A stretch of 64,000 nt of DNA from Thiobacillus denitrificans ATCC 25259 (GTDB lineage Bacteria; Pseudomonadota; Gammaproteobacteria; Burkholderiales; Thiobacillaceae), in assembly GCF_000012745.1 (NCBI RefSeq), contig NC_007404.1, forward strand, positions 1,488,001 through 1,552,000, read 5' to 3'. The first letter of the stretch is position 1. Each line of letters opens with the position of its first letter. The position numbers and the translations under genes are program-made. Below the pieces are notes generated by a model. It searched no databases, had not been told where the DNA came from, and saw only the letters and a program-made list of their open reading frames with translations. Shown piece after piece: positions 34,377 to 43,276 of the stretch.

Positions 34377-36049
34377 ACGCGCCGCAAACGCCGCTCAGCG
34401 CCGACGTGCTCGCCGGCTTGCGTCGCGAGGCGCAGGCGGCCGGCCAGAGCATCGTGCTGCGCGTGCAGGAGCAGTTCGGCCTCGACGCCGACACGGCCTT
34501 GCGCATGGTCGCCGCGCAGACCCGGTTGCCGGCCTTCGACATGGCGGCACTGAATGCGCTCACCCCCGACTTCAACCGCCTGGGCTTCAGCGAGGCCGCA
34601 CGGCGGCATTGCGTCGCGGCACGCGACGGGACGTCGAAGCTCTGGCTGCTGCTGACCGATCCCTGGGACAGCGCGGCCTCGGCGTACGCCGCGCACGTGC
34701 TCGGCGAGCCTTTCCGGACCGGCCTTGCGCACCCCGCCGATCTCGCCGCGCTGCTCGCTCGCCACGAAGACGGCCTGCGCGCGATGGAGGGCGTGGGCGG
34801 CGGCAAAGTCCAGAACGCCGCCGACCCCGGCATCGAGTCGCTGTCTTTCGCCAGCATCGCCGAGGACGCGAGCCCGGTCGTGCGGCTCGTGCGCTCGACG
34901 CTCTACGACGCGCTCAAGGCCGGCGCGTCGGACATCCACCTCGAGACCGACGCGCGCGGGCTCACGGTCAAATACCGCATCGACGGCGTACTCTCGCACG
35001 TCGCGCAGATCGCCGGAACAGACGTCGCCGAGCAGGCGGTCTCGCGGATCAAGGTCATGTCCGAGCTCGACATCGCCGAGCGCCGCGTGCCGCAGGACGG
35101 CCGTTTCAAGGTCGCGATGCAAGGCCGCGAAGTCGACGTCCGCGTGTCGGTGATGCCGAGCGTGTTCGGCGAGGACGCGGTACTGCGCATCCTCGACCGT
35201 CAGGCGCTGTCCGAGGAACTGGCGGGCTTGACCCTCGAAGGCCTCGGCTACGCCGGGACCTCGCTCGCCCGAATTCGCAAGCTCGCGGCCGAGCCCTACG
35301 GCATGCTGCTCGTCACCGGCCCGACGGGATCCGGAAAGACGACGACCCTGTATGCCGCGATTTCGGAGATCAACCACGGCCGCGACAAGATCGTCACGAT
35401 CGAGGACCCCGTCGAATACCAGCTCCCGGGCGTCCTGCAGATTCCGGTCAACGAGAAAAAGGGGCTCAGCTTCGCGCGCGGCCTGCGCTCGATCCTGCGC
35501 CACGATCCCGACAAGATCATGGTCGGTGAAATCCGCGACGCCGACACGGCCCAGATCGCCGTCCAGTCGGCGCTTACCGGGCACCTCGTGTTCACGACCG
35601 TGCACGCGAACAACGTCTTCGACGTCATCGGCCGTTTCATCCACATGGGGGTCGACCCCTACAGCTTCGTCTCGGCGCTCAACGGCATCGTCGCGCAACG
35701 GCTCGTGCGCATGACTTGCCAGCACTGCGCGCAAGCCGCGACGCCGAACGCGGAACTGCTCGAGCTGTCCGGGCTCAGTGTCGACGACACGCGCGACTAC
35801 AACTTCCGCCAGGGCGCGGGCTGCGGCCATTGCCGCGGCAGCGGCTACAAGGGCCGCCGAGCGGTCGCCGAGATCCTGCTCCTCACCGACACCCTGCGCG
35901 AACTCGTCGTCGCCCGCGCCCCGATCGGCCAGATCAAGGAAGCCGCGACACGCGGCGGCACGCGCAACCTGCGCGACGAAGCCCTCGCGCTGGTGAAGGC
36001 CGGCGACACCACCCTCGAAGAGATCAACCGTGTCACGCTGGTCGGCTGA
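34373..36049 (+). CDS. gspE: Secretion ATPase GspE
   Basis: A 558-residue hexameric ATPase driving pseudopilus assembly. An N-terminal MshEN/GspE-N type domain (~1-150) is followed by SDIHLETDARGLTVKYRIDG, Walker A GPTGSGKTTT at ~316, the Asp box (EDPVEY), Walker B (IMVGEIRDADTAQIA), a His box (TGHLVFTTVHANN), and a four-cysteine zinc region (CQHC ... CGHC) near residues 447-485. The length and zinc motif match GspE/PilB. Its 3' end overlaps the next gene by 20 bases. Confidence 0.96.
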   Translation: MNAPQTPLSADVLAGLRREAQAAGQSIVLRVQEQFGLDADTALRMVAAQTRLPAFDMAALNALTPDFNRLGFSEAARRHCVAARDGTSKLWLLLTDPWDSAASAYAAHVLGEPFRTGLAHPADLAALLARHEDGLRAMEGVGGGKVQNAADPGIESLSFASIAEDASPVVRLVRSTLYDALKAGASDIHLETDARGLTVKYRIDGVLSHVAQIAGTDVAEQAVSRIKVMSELDIAERRVPQDGRFKVAMQGREVDVRVSVMPSVFGEDAVLRILDRQALSEELAGLTLEGLGYAGTSLARIRKLAAEPYGMLLVTGPTGSGKTTTLYAAISEINHGRDKIVTIEDPVEYQLPGVLQIPVNEKKGLSFARGLRSILRHDPDKIMVGEIRDADTAQIAVQSALTGHLVFTTVHANNVFDVIGRFIHMGVDPYSFVSALNGIVAQRLVRMTCQHCAQAATPNAELLELSGLSVDDTRDYNFRQGAGCGHCRGSGYKGRRAVAEILLLTDTLRELVVARAPIGQIKEAATRGGTRNLRDEALALVKAGDTTLEEINRVTLVG

Positions 36050-36773
36050 ACGGCTTCGCATCGGACTCTCCCCGGGCGAAGCAGCCTTGCGGCGCGGCGC
36101 GCAAACCCTGCGGCTGCGCGCCGCGGAACGCGGACCGGGCGCGCTGCTCGCGCCGCTGGCCGAAGCCCTTGCCGATCCTGCCTGGCAGGGAGGTCCGGTG
36201 GACGTCGTGTTGTCGCAGCACTTCGTCCGCCACGTCACGACACCGCCCCCGCTCGCCGCGCTCGCGCGCGACGAGGCGCACGCGCTGGTCAGCGCGGGCT
36301 TCGAGGACATCTACGGCGAGGAGGCCGCGGCCTGGACCGTCGCGGTCCACGATCAGCCGCCGCACCATGGTCTCGTCGGCGCCGCGGTCGACACGGCCTT
36401 CGTGCAGCGCCTCGACGCACTCCTGGCCGCGCAGGGCTTTCGCGCAAGCACGATCCGTCCGCTGTGCGCCGTCGCCGCGCCGCGCCTGCCGCGCAAGTTC
36501 AACGGCTGGTGGGCGCTGATCGAGCCGGGCTGGATGAGCCTGTTCCGACTGCGACGCGGCATCTGGGAAGCGACCGCGGCGCAGCCTGTCGACACCGCGT
36601 GGCCCGAGGCGCTCACCGAGTTCACCGCACGCGACGCCGACAGCGCAGCGCCCCCCGCGGTCTGCGTACAGCCGGTCGGGGTCGGCGCGGTCGCCGCCGC
36701 CTCCAACGCCGCGTGGCAGGTGCTCGCGCACGACGATGCGGCATACGGCGCGCTGGCGCTCGCGGGAATCTGA
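36030..36773 (+). CDS. PilM/GspL-like protein of the secretion operon
   Basis: A 247-residue protein without membrane segment and of low family similarity. The motif VDVVLSQHFVRHVTTPPPL followed by DEAHALVSAGFEDIYG resembles the actin-like fold region of pilus-assembly PilM/MshI-type and GspL proteins. GTG start at 36030 lies inside the end of gspE (20-base overlap). In the operon it occupies the slot before a PilN-like gene, where PilM would be. It would be a cytoplasmic scaffold linking GspE to the inner-membrane proteins; this is inference from order and motif. Confidence 0.65.
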   Translation: MSRWSAERLRIGLSPGEAALRRGAQTLRLRAAERGPGALLAPLAEALADPAWQGGPVDVVLSQHFVRHVTTPPPLAALARDEAHALVSAGFEDIYGEEAAAWTVAVHDQPPHHGLVGAAVDTAFVQRLDALLAAQGFRASTIRPLCAVAAPRLPRKFNGWWALIEPGWMSLFRLRRGIWEATAAQPVDTAWPEALTEFTARDADSAAPPAVCVQPVGVGAVAAASNAAWQVLAHDDAAYGALALAGI

Positions 36774-36775
36774 GC

Positions 36776-37279
36776 GTGGCCCGCCTCGACTTCGACTTCC
36801 ATGCCCGGACGCGTCGCCCCGGAAACATCGCGATCGTGCTCGCGCTTGCCGGCGTGCTGGCTCTCGGGCTGTCGTGGAATGCGCTGCAGACCGCGCGCAT
36901 GCGCGAAGCCGGGCTCGACCTCCAGATCGCCGCACTCGAACGGACGCCGCTCCGCCCCGTGGCGCGGCAGGCCGCAGCGCAAGACGCGGCAATCCCCCGT
37001 GTGCTCGCCCAGCTCGCGTATTCGTGGCAGCCGGCGTTCGCAGCACTGGCCGCGGCACGCAGCGACAAGATCGCGCTCGTCGCACTCGACGGATCGCAGG
37101 CGAAAAGCCAGCTGAAGCTCGTCGCCGAAGCGCGCCGGCTCGCCGATGCCGTCGACTTCGTCGACGCGCTGCAGCGACAGCCCGCGGTCAAGCGCGCCGC
37201 GCTGTTCCAGCACGAGGTGCAGGCCGACACCGCGCAGCAGCCGGTACGCGTCAGCATCGTCGTGGAGCTCGAGTCGTGA
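36776..37279 (+). CDS. PilN-like inner-membrane alignment protein
   Basis: A 167-residue bitopic protein: a short cytoplasmic start (MARLDFDFHA), one transmembrane helix at ~residues 17-36, a coiled segment, and a small ferredoxin-like periplasmic domain (KIALVALDGSQAKSQLKLVAEA). This matches the PilN/GspL C-terminal architecture. GTG start two bases after the previous stop. The following PilO-like gene overlaps its stop (GTGA), consistent with a stable PilN-PilO pair. Confidence 0.7.
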   Translation: MARLDFDFHARTRRPGNIAIVLALAGVLALGLSWNALQTARMREAGLDLQIAALERTPLRPVARQAAAQDAAIPRVLAQLAYSWQPAFAALAAARSDKIALVALDGSQAKSQLKLVAEARRLADAVDFVDALQRQPAVKRAALFQHEVQADTAQQPVRVSIVVELES

Positions 37280-37806
37280 ACGCGCTGCTGTGGCGGCTTC
37301 GGCAGGGTGCACGACGCCTCGGTGCGACCGGCCTTGTTGGCCTGGCCCTGCTTGCCGCCGCGCTCGGTTTGCAGCTGACCGCGGTGACAGCGACGCAGGC
37401 CTCGGTTGCCGCGAAGGAGGCAAGGCTCGCGCAATTGCGCGTCGCCGCGCAGGCGCGCGCGGCGCACCCGGCGCCCCCGCCGGTCGATCCGCTGGCGCGA
37501 TTGCCGGCCAAGGGCAGCGCTTCCCGGCAGATCGGCGAGCTCGAACGGCTCGCACGTGACCACGGCCTCGAGCTGCCGCGCGGCCAGTACAGCGTCTCGG
37601 CCCTGAGCGGCACGCCGCTCCTGCGCTGGCAACTCGTGCTCCCGGTCGAAGCGAGCTATGCGCCGCTCCATGCCTTTCTCGTCGCCGCGCTCGCGCATTC
37701 GCCGAACCTGACGCTCGACGAATTCAAGCTCAAGCGCGAGCGGATCGAGTCCCCCGAACTGCAGGCCGAGCTGCGCCTGAGCCTGTTCGTCGAGGCCAAG
37801 CCATGA
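37276..37806 (+). CDS. PilO/GspM-like inner-membrane protein
   Basis: A 176-residue bitopic protein with a transmembrane helix at ~residues 17-38 (GATGLVGLALLAAALGLQLT), a coiled region, and a periplasmic ferredoxin-like domain (LRWQLVLPVEASYAPLHAFL). The size and layout are those of PilO/GspM. GTG start overlaps the previous stop and its own stop overlaps the next ATG (ATGA). It probably forms a heterodimer with the PilN-like protein. Confidence 0.7.
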   Translation: MNALLWRLRQGARRLGATGLVGLALLAAALGLQLTAVTATQASVAAKEARLAQLRVAAQARAAHPAPPPVDPLARLPAKGSASRQIGELERLARDHGLELPRGQYSVSALSGTPLLRWQLVLPVEASYAPLHAFLVAALAHSPNLTLDEFKLKRERIESPELQAELRLSLFVEAKP

Positions 37807-38327
37807 ACGATAAACGCCGGCGTTTGCTCCTGTTCGTCGCACTCGCCGCAGTCGTCGGCTGGTCGAGCCGGCTTGCACTCGACGAGGCGGCGGTTGACGC
37901 GGAAGACGCGGCGATCGAACTCGCGGAGCCCGCGCGCGTCCGCGCCGACGCCCCGCGCGCCGCGGCGCCAGCCGCCGCGGCCAGCGCCAAGGCCGAGCCG
38001 GTAACAAAGGCGCGGCTCGAACTTGCCCGTGCCGACCTCTTTCCGCAGCAGACCTGGTACGTCCCGCCTCCGCCACCGCCTCCACCGCCCGCGCCGCCGC
38101 CCCCCCCGCCCCCGCAGGCGCCCGCGCTGCCGTTCGCCTACATGGGGCGCTGGGACGAAGCGGGCACCGTCACCTACTACCTCGCCCGCGGCGGCGCCAA
38201 ACCCGTGAGCGTGCGCCCCGGCGAGGTTTTGGACGGCGTCTGGCGCCTCGAACCGACCACGGGTCGCACGCTCAGTTTCACCTACCTGCCGCTGAACCAG
38301 ACGCGCAGTCTGCAAACAGGAGAATAA
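37803..38327 (+). CDS. GspC/PilP-like protein with polyproline linker
   Basis: A 174-residue protein: N-terminal transmembrane helix (LLLFVALAAVVGWSSRLAL), an Ala-rich stretch, a nearly pure proline tract at residues ~87-104, and a small C-terminal beta domain (PFAYMGRWDEAGTVTYYLA ... VLDGVWRLEP) like the homology region of GspC/PilP. Such proteins connect the inner-membrane platform to the secretin. The polyproline linker could span the periplasm and might need EF-P for translation. It directly precedes the secretin gene. Confidence 0.72.
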   Translation: MNDKRRRLLLFVALAAVVGWSSRLALDEAAVDAEDAAIELAEPARVRADAPRAAAPAAAASAKAEPVTKARLELARADLFPQQTWYVPPPPPPPPPAPPPPPPPQAPALPFAYMGRWDEAGTVTYYLARGGAKPVSVRPGEVLDGVWRLEPTTGRTLSFTYLPLNQTRSLQTGE

Positions 38328-38328
38328 G

Positions 38329-40299
38329 TTGTCCTTCCATCCGTCGCCCTTGCTCACCGCGCTGGTCGCGTTCAGCCTGACCGCGTGCGCAGGCACCGGT
38401 CTCAAGGAGGGCCGCAAGCTGATCGACGCCGGGCAGCCCGAGGCCGGGATCGCGCGCCTGCGCACCGCCCTGGCCGAAGAACCCGACAACATCAAGCTCA
38501 AGGCCTACTACCATACGCAGCGCGAGCGCATCGCCAGCGAACTATTGGTGCGGGCGCAACAGGATGTCCACGCCGCACGCTTCGACGCGGCCGAAACCAA
38601 GCTCGACAGCGTGCTCGAAATGCATCCGGAAAATCCGCGCGCGCTCGCCCTGCGCGCCAATCTCGAGACGGCGCGCCGCCACGAAGCGGCCTTGCAGCAG
38701 GCGAACAAGGCGCTCGCCGCGGGTAAGGTCGACGCGGCCGCGCAGGCTGCGCGCGAGATCCTCGCGCAGGCGCCGGGGCATGCCGGCGCGCTTGCCCTGC
38801 TGCGGCAGACCCAGGCCGCGCACGCGCCCGACGAACTCGCGATGCGCCGGCTCGGCCCGGCCTTTCACAAACCGATCACGCTGGAATTTCGCGACGCGCC
38901 GCTGCGCAACGTCTTCGACATGATCGCCCGCCAGTCCGGCCTCAACTTCGTTTTCGACAAGGATGTCCGTCTCGACACCAAGGCCACGCTGTTCGCGCGC
39001 AACACGCCGATCGACGAGGCCGTCGACATGCTCCTGATGACCGGGCAGCTGTCGAAAAAGGTGGTCAACGCCAACACGCTGTTGATTTATCCCGACCAGC
39101 CGCAGAAGCAGAAGGCCTACCAGGAGCTGATGGTGAAAAGCTTCTACCTCGGCAACGCCGACGCCAAGGCGACGATGGCAATGCTGCGCACGCTGGTCAA
39201 GGCGAAGGACCTGCACGTCGACGAACGGCTCAACCTGCTGGTCATGCGCGACACGCCCGATGCGATCCGTCTCGCCGAGCGCATCGTCGCCGTGCAGGAC
39301 CTGGCCGAGCCCGAGGTCATGCTCGAGGTCGAGGTGCTCGAAGTGAAGCGCGGGCGCCTGCTCGACCTCGGCATCCAGTACCCGACCAATTTCAGCCTGC
39401 TCAACCTGCCGCCGGCGACGAGTTCGACCATCGGCCCCGGCGGGGTCGTCACCAATACGACCCCGCCGCCATCGGTGCTGACCGTCGAGAGCCTGAAGAA
39501 CATCACGGCGAGCCAGATCGCGATCAGCCCGACGCCCGGCGTCGACCTCAGAAAGCAGGACAGCGACGTCAACATCCTCGCCAATCCGCGCATCCGCGTG
39601 AAGAACCGCGAAAAGGCCAAGATCCACATCGGCGACAAGGTGCCGGTGATCACGTCCAACACGACGTCGACCGGCGTCGTCTCCGAATCGGTGTCGTATC
39701 TCGACGTCGGCCTCAAGCTCGACGTCGAACCGAGCGTGCTGATGCGCGAGGACGTGCAGATCCGCGTCGGCCTCGAGGTTTCCAACATCGTGCGCGAGAT
39801 CCGCAGCGGCAACGGCACGCTGACCTACCAGATCGGGACGCGCAACGCCGGCACGACGCTGCGCCTGAAGGACGGCGAGACCCAGGTGCTCGCCGGCCTG
39901 ATCTCGGACGAGGACCGCAGCACGGCGAGCCGCATTCCCGGGCTCGGCGATCTGCCGCTGATCGGCCGCCTGTTTTCGAGCCAGCGCGACGAGCGCAACA
40001 AGACCGAAATCGTGCTTCTGATCACGCCGCGGGTGCTGCGCAGCGACGCGACGCGGCTGCCCGCACTGACCGAATTCCGGGGCGGCACCGAGAACGCGAT
40101 CGGCGGCGGCGGCGCCGTGCCGTTCAGCGCGCCGGCCCTGCCCGAAGCGTCGCAGCCGCCGCTGCCCGACGAAGGCCCGACCTCGCCGTCGGCGATTGCA
40201 CCCGCGCCCGAGTCGGAGATCCCGCCGGCGCCCGACACGTTCGGGACGCCGAGCGTGCCTGTCCCACAGATTCCCGCACCGCCGGACGCGGCCGATTGA
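38329..40299 (+). CDS. gspD: Secretin (GspD/MshL-type) lipoprotein with N-terminal TPR-like region
   Basis: A 656-residue outer-membrane channel. Start is TTG with AGGAGAATAAG ahead. Lipobox LTACAG (Cys20), then a TPR-like helical region (~25-175) unusual for GspD and more like MshL-associated proteins. An N0 domain follows (ITLEFRDAPLRNVFDMIARQ), then N1-type domains, and the secretin core (SDVNILANPRIRVKNREKAK; LKDGETQVLAGLISDED; RIPGLGDLPLIGRLFSS; EIVLLITPRVLR). The C-terminal ~90 residues are Pro/Ala-rich. As a lipoprotein it may not need a separate pilotin. Confidence 0.93.
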   Translation: MSFHPSPLLTALVAFSLTACAGTGLKEGRKLIDAGQPEAGIARLRTALAEEPDNIKLKAYYHTQRERIASELLVRAQQDVHAARFDAAETKLDSVLEMHPENPRALALRANLETARRHEAALQQANKALAAGKVDAAAQAAREILAQAPGHAGALALLRQTQAAHAPDELAMRRLGPAFHKPITLEFRDAPLRNVFDMIARQSGLNFVFDKDVRLDTKATLFARNTPIDEAVDMLLMTGQLSKKVVNANTLLIYPDQPQKQKAYQELMVKSFYLGNADAKATMAMLRTLVKAKDLHVDERLNLLVMRDTPDAIRLAERIVAVQDLAEPEVMLEVEVLEVKRGRLLDLGIQYPTNFSLLNLPPATSSTIGPGGVVTNTTPPPSVLTVESLKNITASQIAISPTPGVDLRKQDSDVNILANPRIRVKNREKAKIHIGDKVPVITSNTTSTGVVSESVSYLDVGLKLDVEPSVLMREDVQIRVGLEVSNIVREIRSGNGTLTYQIGTRNAGTTLRLKDGETQVLAGLISDEDRSTASRIPGLGDLPLIGRLFSSQRDERNKTEIVLLITPRVLRSDATRLPALTEFRGGTENAIGGGGAVPFSAPALPEASQPPLPDEGPTSPSAIAPAPESEIPPAPDTFGTPSVPVPQIPAPPDAAD

Positions 40300-40301
40300 C
40301 G

Positions 40302-40778
40302 ATGGCCCGCGCGCCCGCAGGCTTCAGCCTGATCGAACTCATGGTCACGCTGGCCGTGCTGGCGCTCCTGGCGAGCGTCGCGCTGCCCTATGGCCAGCTT
40401 GCGCTGCAACGCCAGAAGGAGGTCGAATTGCGCGAGGCATTGCGCGAGATCCGCGGCGCGCTCGACGCCTACCGCCAGGCCGTGCGCGAGGGCCGGGTCG
40501 ACGCGCCGGCCGACGCGAGCGGCTATCCGCCCGATCTCGACGCGCTCTGGCAGGGCGTCGCCGACAAGACCAAGCCGGACGCAAGCAAGCTTTATTTCCT
40601 GCGTCGTCTGCCGCGTGATCCCTTGTTCCCCGACGCGGCGGCGCCGCCCGCGTCGACCTGGGGCCTGCGCAGCTATGCGAGTCCGCCCGACGCCCCGGCC
40701 GCCGGAAAAGACGTATTCGACGTCTATTCGCTTTCGCCCGCGCTCGGCCTCAACGGCGTGCCCTACCGTGAGTGGTGA
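40302..40778 (+). CDS. Pseudopilin (GspG-like)
   Basis: A 158-residue prepilin-like protein: MARAPAG/FSLIELMVTLAVLALLAS, with the Glu5 needed for assembly and a 20-residue hydrophobic helix. The C-terminal domain (VFDVYSLSPALGLNGVPYREW) resembles GspG-type pseudopilins with a calcium-like loop. It starts two bases after the secretin stop. It is one of three additional pseudopilins after gspD. Confidence 0.88.
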   Translation: MARAPAGFSLIELMVTLAVLALLASVALPYGQLALQRQKEVELREALREIRGALDAYRQAVREGRVDAPADASGYPPDLDALWQGVADKTKPDASKLYFLRRLPRDPLFPDAAAPPASTWGLRSYASPPDAPAAGKDVFDVYSLSPALGLNGVPYREW

Positions 40779-40782
40779 CGAC

Positions 40783-41157
40783 ATGCGGCGGCGCCGCGGC
40801 TTCACCCTGGTCGAACTACTGGTCGTGATGGCGATCGTCGCGCTGCTCCTGACTCTCGCCATGCCACGTTATTTCGGCCACCTCGAAAGTTCGCGCGAAA
40901 CGATCCTCAGGCAGGATCTGGCCGTGATGCGCGACGCGATCGACAAATACAACGGCGACACCGGCCGTTACCCCGAAAGCCTCGAGACCCTGGTCGAGGC
41001 CCGTTATCTGCGCGCGGTACCGGTCGACCCGATCACCGAACGCGCCGACACCTGGCAACCGCTGCCCCCCCCGGACCCCGAATCGGGCGGCGTGTACGAC
41101 GTCAGGAGCGGCGCCCCCGGCACGGCGCGCGACGGGAGCAGCTATGCCGACTGGTGA
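40783..41157 (+). CDS. Pseudopilin (GspG-like), short
   Basis: A 124-residue prepilin-like protein: MRRRRG/FTLVELLVVMAIVALLLT with Glu5. A small globular part follows: KYNGDTGRYPESLETLVE and PVDPITERADTWQPLP, then the GspG-type ending GTARDGSSYADW. It is clearly a paralogue of the major pseudopilin gspG. The next gene starts within its 3' end. Confidence 0.9.
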   Translation: MRRRRGFTLVELLVVMAIVALLLTLAMPRYFGHLESSRETILRQDLAVMRDAIDKYNGDTGRYPESLETLVEARYLRAVPVDPITERADTWQPLPPPDPESGGVYDVRSGAPGTARDGSSYADW

Positions 41158-41713
41158 GCGCGGCCAACGCGGCTTCACCTATCTCTACGTGCTGCTGATG
41201 ATCGCGCTCGTCAGCCTCGGCCTGGCTGCGGCGGGCACGGTCTGGCGCACCGAGGCACGGCGGGCGAACGAAGCCGAATTGCTGTTCGTCGGCGCGCAGT
41301 ACCGCCAGGCCATCGAGAGCTACTACACGCTCGACCCGGGCCTGCCGCGGCTGCCGCAAAGCGTCGCCGACCTGCTCGAGGACCGGCGCCGGCCCGAGCC
41401 GGTACGCCATCTGCGGCGGGCCTACCGCGATCCGATCACCGGCAGGGAAATGCAGTCCATCGTGGCGGAGGGCGAAGGCATCGTCGGCATGATGAGCGCA
41501 GCGCCCGGCCGTCCACTCAAGCAGGCGGGCTTCCCGCCCGAAGAGCAGGACTTCAGCGATGCCGAAAGCTACGCCGAGTGGCGCTTCGTCTTCGTCCCGC
41601 CGACCGCGCCGCGTGCCGACGGCGCATTCCCCGACGCGGCGGGCGCGCCCGGCCCGGCGCTGGACGGCTCAGGGCGCATGGACGCCCCCATCGAGCCCGG
41701 ATACCCGCGATGA
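41144..41713 (+). CDS. Pseudopilin-like protein with atypical cleavage region
   Basis: A 189-residue protein: GQRGFTYLYVLLMIALVSLGLAA at the N-terminus looks like a prepilin helix, but position 5 after the Gly is Tyr/Val rather than the usual Glu. This is a feature of minor tip pseudopilins such as GspK, which also lack it. The rest is a hydrophilic domain (YRQAIESYYTLDPGLPRLPQ). It is the last secretion gene; its stop overlaps the hemerythrin start. Confidence 0.78.
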   Translation: MPTGERGQRGFTYLYVLLMIALVSLGLAAAGTVWRTEARRANEAELLFVGAQYRQAIESYYTLDPGLPRLPQSVADLLEDRRRPEPVRHLRRAYRDPITGREMQSIVAEGEGIVGMMSAAPGRPLKQAGFPPEEQDFSDAESYAEWRFVFVPPTAPRADGAFPDAAGAPGPALDGSGRMDAPIEPGYPR

Positions 41714-42090
41714 AACGCAGCCCCTTCCTGCAGCCGCTTTCCCGCGAACACCATGCCGCGCTCGTGCTGGCGCGCGCCTGCGAGCGGGCAGGCCGTTCGG
41801 GAAACGCCGACGACGTCGCCGCGACCTGTGCGCGTGCCATGCGCGAATACGCGGCACAGATCGAAGCCCATTTCGATCTCGAGGAGCGGCACCTGCTGCC
41901 GCTGTTGCAGAGCGACGCGGGGCAAGCGCTGGTGCGACGCACGCTCGCCGAGCACCGTGCGCTGCGCACTTTGCTCGACGGCTTGCGGCAGAACGACGCC
42001 GCGGCGCTCGCCCGTTTCGGCGACACGCTGGCGGCCCATGTGCGCTTCGAGGAGCGCGAACTCTTCCCGGCCATCGAAGCCGTGATGTAA
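41710..42090 (+). CDS. Hemerythrin (HHE) domain protein
   Basis: A 126-residue four-helix protein with the iron-ligand spacing of HHE hemerythrins: LSREHHAALVLARAC, EAHFDLEERHLLPLL, TLAEHRALRTLL, and LAAHVRFEERELFPAIE. These proteins bind O2, NO or iron and are frequent in denitrifiers. It overlaps the last pseudopilin gene by four bases, so it may be read from the secretion operon, although its function fits the stress genes that follow. Confidence 0.92.
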   Translation: MKRSPFLQPLSREHHAALVLARACERAGRSGNADDVAATCARAMREYAAQIEAHFDLEERHLLPLLQSDAGQALVRRTLAEHRALRTLLDGLRQNDAAALARFGDTLAAHVRFEERELFPAIEAVM

Positions 42091-42180
42091 GGCGTTCAAC
42101 CGAAGCCGACGGCCGGCTTGGGGCTCGCGCGGCGCTTGCCTATAGTGAGTCTTTTCATCCAGGACCACGGAGACCCACAT

Positions 42181-42564
42181 ATGGCCAGAAGGACCAGCAC
42201 CTCGACCCCCCGCACCCAGCCCTCGGAGGCGGTGCGCGGCTGGGATATGCCCAACGACGAACGTGAACGCATGATCCGCGAGGCGGCCTATTACCGCTAT
42301 GTGCGCCGCGGCTACAGCGATGGACAGGACCTCGACGACTGGCTCGCCGCCGAGGCCGCGCTCTTCGCCGGCGAATGGGAACTCGCGGTCGACAAGCAGG
42401 GCCGCGACCTGCCGGCGGCGGACGAGGAGCCCGAAATCCAGCAACAAAGCGCGCGCAGCGCCGGCAAGGACGACGCGGTCAAGCGCGCGATCAGGAAAAG
42501 CCCGCGACGCGCGATTCCGCAGATCGAAGGCATCGATCCGGCGGAAGCGCCGGCGCGCGAATAA
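42181..42564 (+). CDS. DUF2934-containing protein
   Basis: A 127-residue protein with the DUF2934 core (RERMIREAAYYRYVRRGYSDGQDLDDWLAAEAAL). A basic and acidic tail ends in an Arg/Lys-rich segment. DUF2934 proteins are small cytoplasmic proteins of unknown function that turn up near stress genes. GGAGACCC precedes the ATG; an earlier in-frame TTG (42118) is less likely. It is convergent with the Hsp20 gene. Confidence 0.82.
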   Translation: MARRTSTSTPRTQPSEAVRGWDMPNDERERMIREAAYYRYVRRGYSDGQDLDDWLAAEAALFAGEWELAVDKQGRDLPAADEEPEIQQQSARSAGKDDAVKRAIRKSPRRAIPQIEGIDPAEAPARE

Positions 42565-42609
42565 ACCCGGAAATAAACGCCGCGGCGCCGGCTTGCGCCC
42601 GGCAGTGGC

Positions 42610-43113
42610 TCAGCTGATCGGCACCGAGCGCGCCTGTTCGCCGGGCAGCTTGGGCAGGCGCACGGTCAGAACGCCGTTGCTGTAGCTCGCCTCTGCCTTG
42701 TCGCTGTCGACGTTGCGCGGCAGGGGAACGCTGCGGTGAAACACGCCGTAGGCCCGCTCCATGACGTGATAGGTGCTGTCGTGGGCCTCGCGTGCGAAGT
42801 GTTTCTCGCCGGACAGCCTCAGCGTGTTGCCCTCGATCGTGATCGTGCACTCTTCCTTCTTCATGCCCGGCACTTCGAGGCGCACGAGCACGTCCTTCTC
42901 GGTTTCCTCGACTTCGCCCGCGAGCAGCGCCCAATGCGGAAAATCAAGGGGCCCGCCCTGTTCGGCCTCGTCCTTGTCCTTGTCGCGCGCAAAGTGCGTC
43001 AGCGCGTTGCCGCTGCTGCTGAGCAGTTCCCGCCAGCCTTCGGCGAGGCTTTCCCATGCGCGGTTGAGTTCGCGTCCGATGTTCTTTCCGGCTTGTTTCA
43101 GCGTGTGCAACAT
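42610..43113 (-). CDS. Small heat-shock protein (Hsp20/alpha-crystallin family)
   Basis: A 167-residue chaperone: an N-terminal variable region (~1-62), then an alpha-crystallin domain (VLVRLEVPGMKKEECTITIE, LRLSGEKHFAREA, GVFHRSVPLPRNVDSDKAEA, YSNGVLTVRLPKL). It holds unfolded proteins for refolding by DnaK. A long acidic/basic insertion (DKDKDEAEQ) precedes the domain. Its start faces the polX gene across a 163-base divergent region. Confidence 0.95.
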   Translation of the reverse strand: MLHTLKQAGKNIGRELNRAWESLAEGWRELLSSSGNALTHFARDKDKDEAEQGGPLDFPHWALLAGEVEETEKDVLVRLEVPGMKKEECTITIEGNTLRLSGEKHFAREAHDSTYHVMERAYGVFHRSVPLPRNVDSDKAEASYSNGVLTVRLPKLPGEQARSVPIS

Positions 43114-43276
43114 GACAGTGTCCTTTCGTCGTAGAGCTGTTTCAGATTAGTCGAGCCGTCGCCAAAAGGTGCGGCGCTGCTGGGACACCGCGCGTCGGCT
43201 CGCGTTCACCCGCGCGGTCCCCGCACCCCGCGCAGCGCCGTGTTCTATACCCATAGGGCGCCCCCTGACGCCGCCT

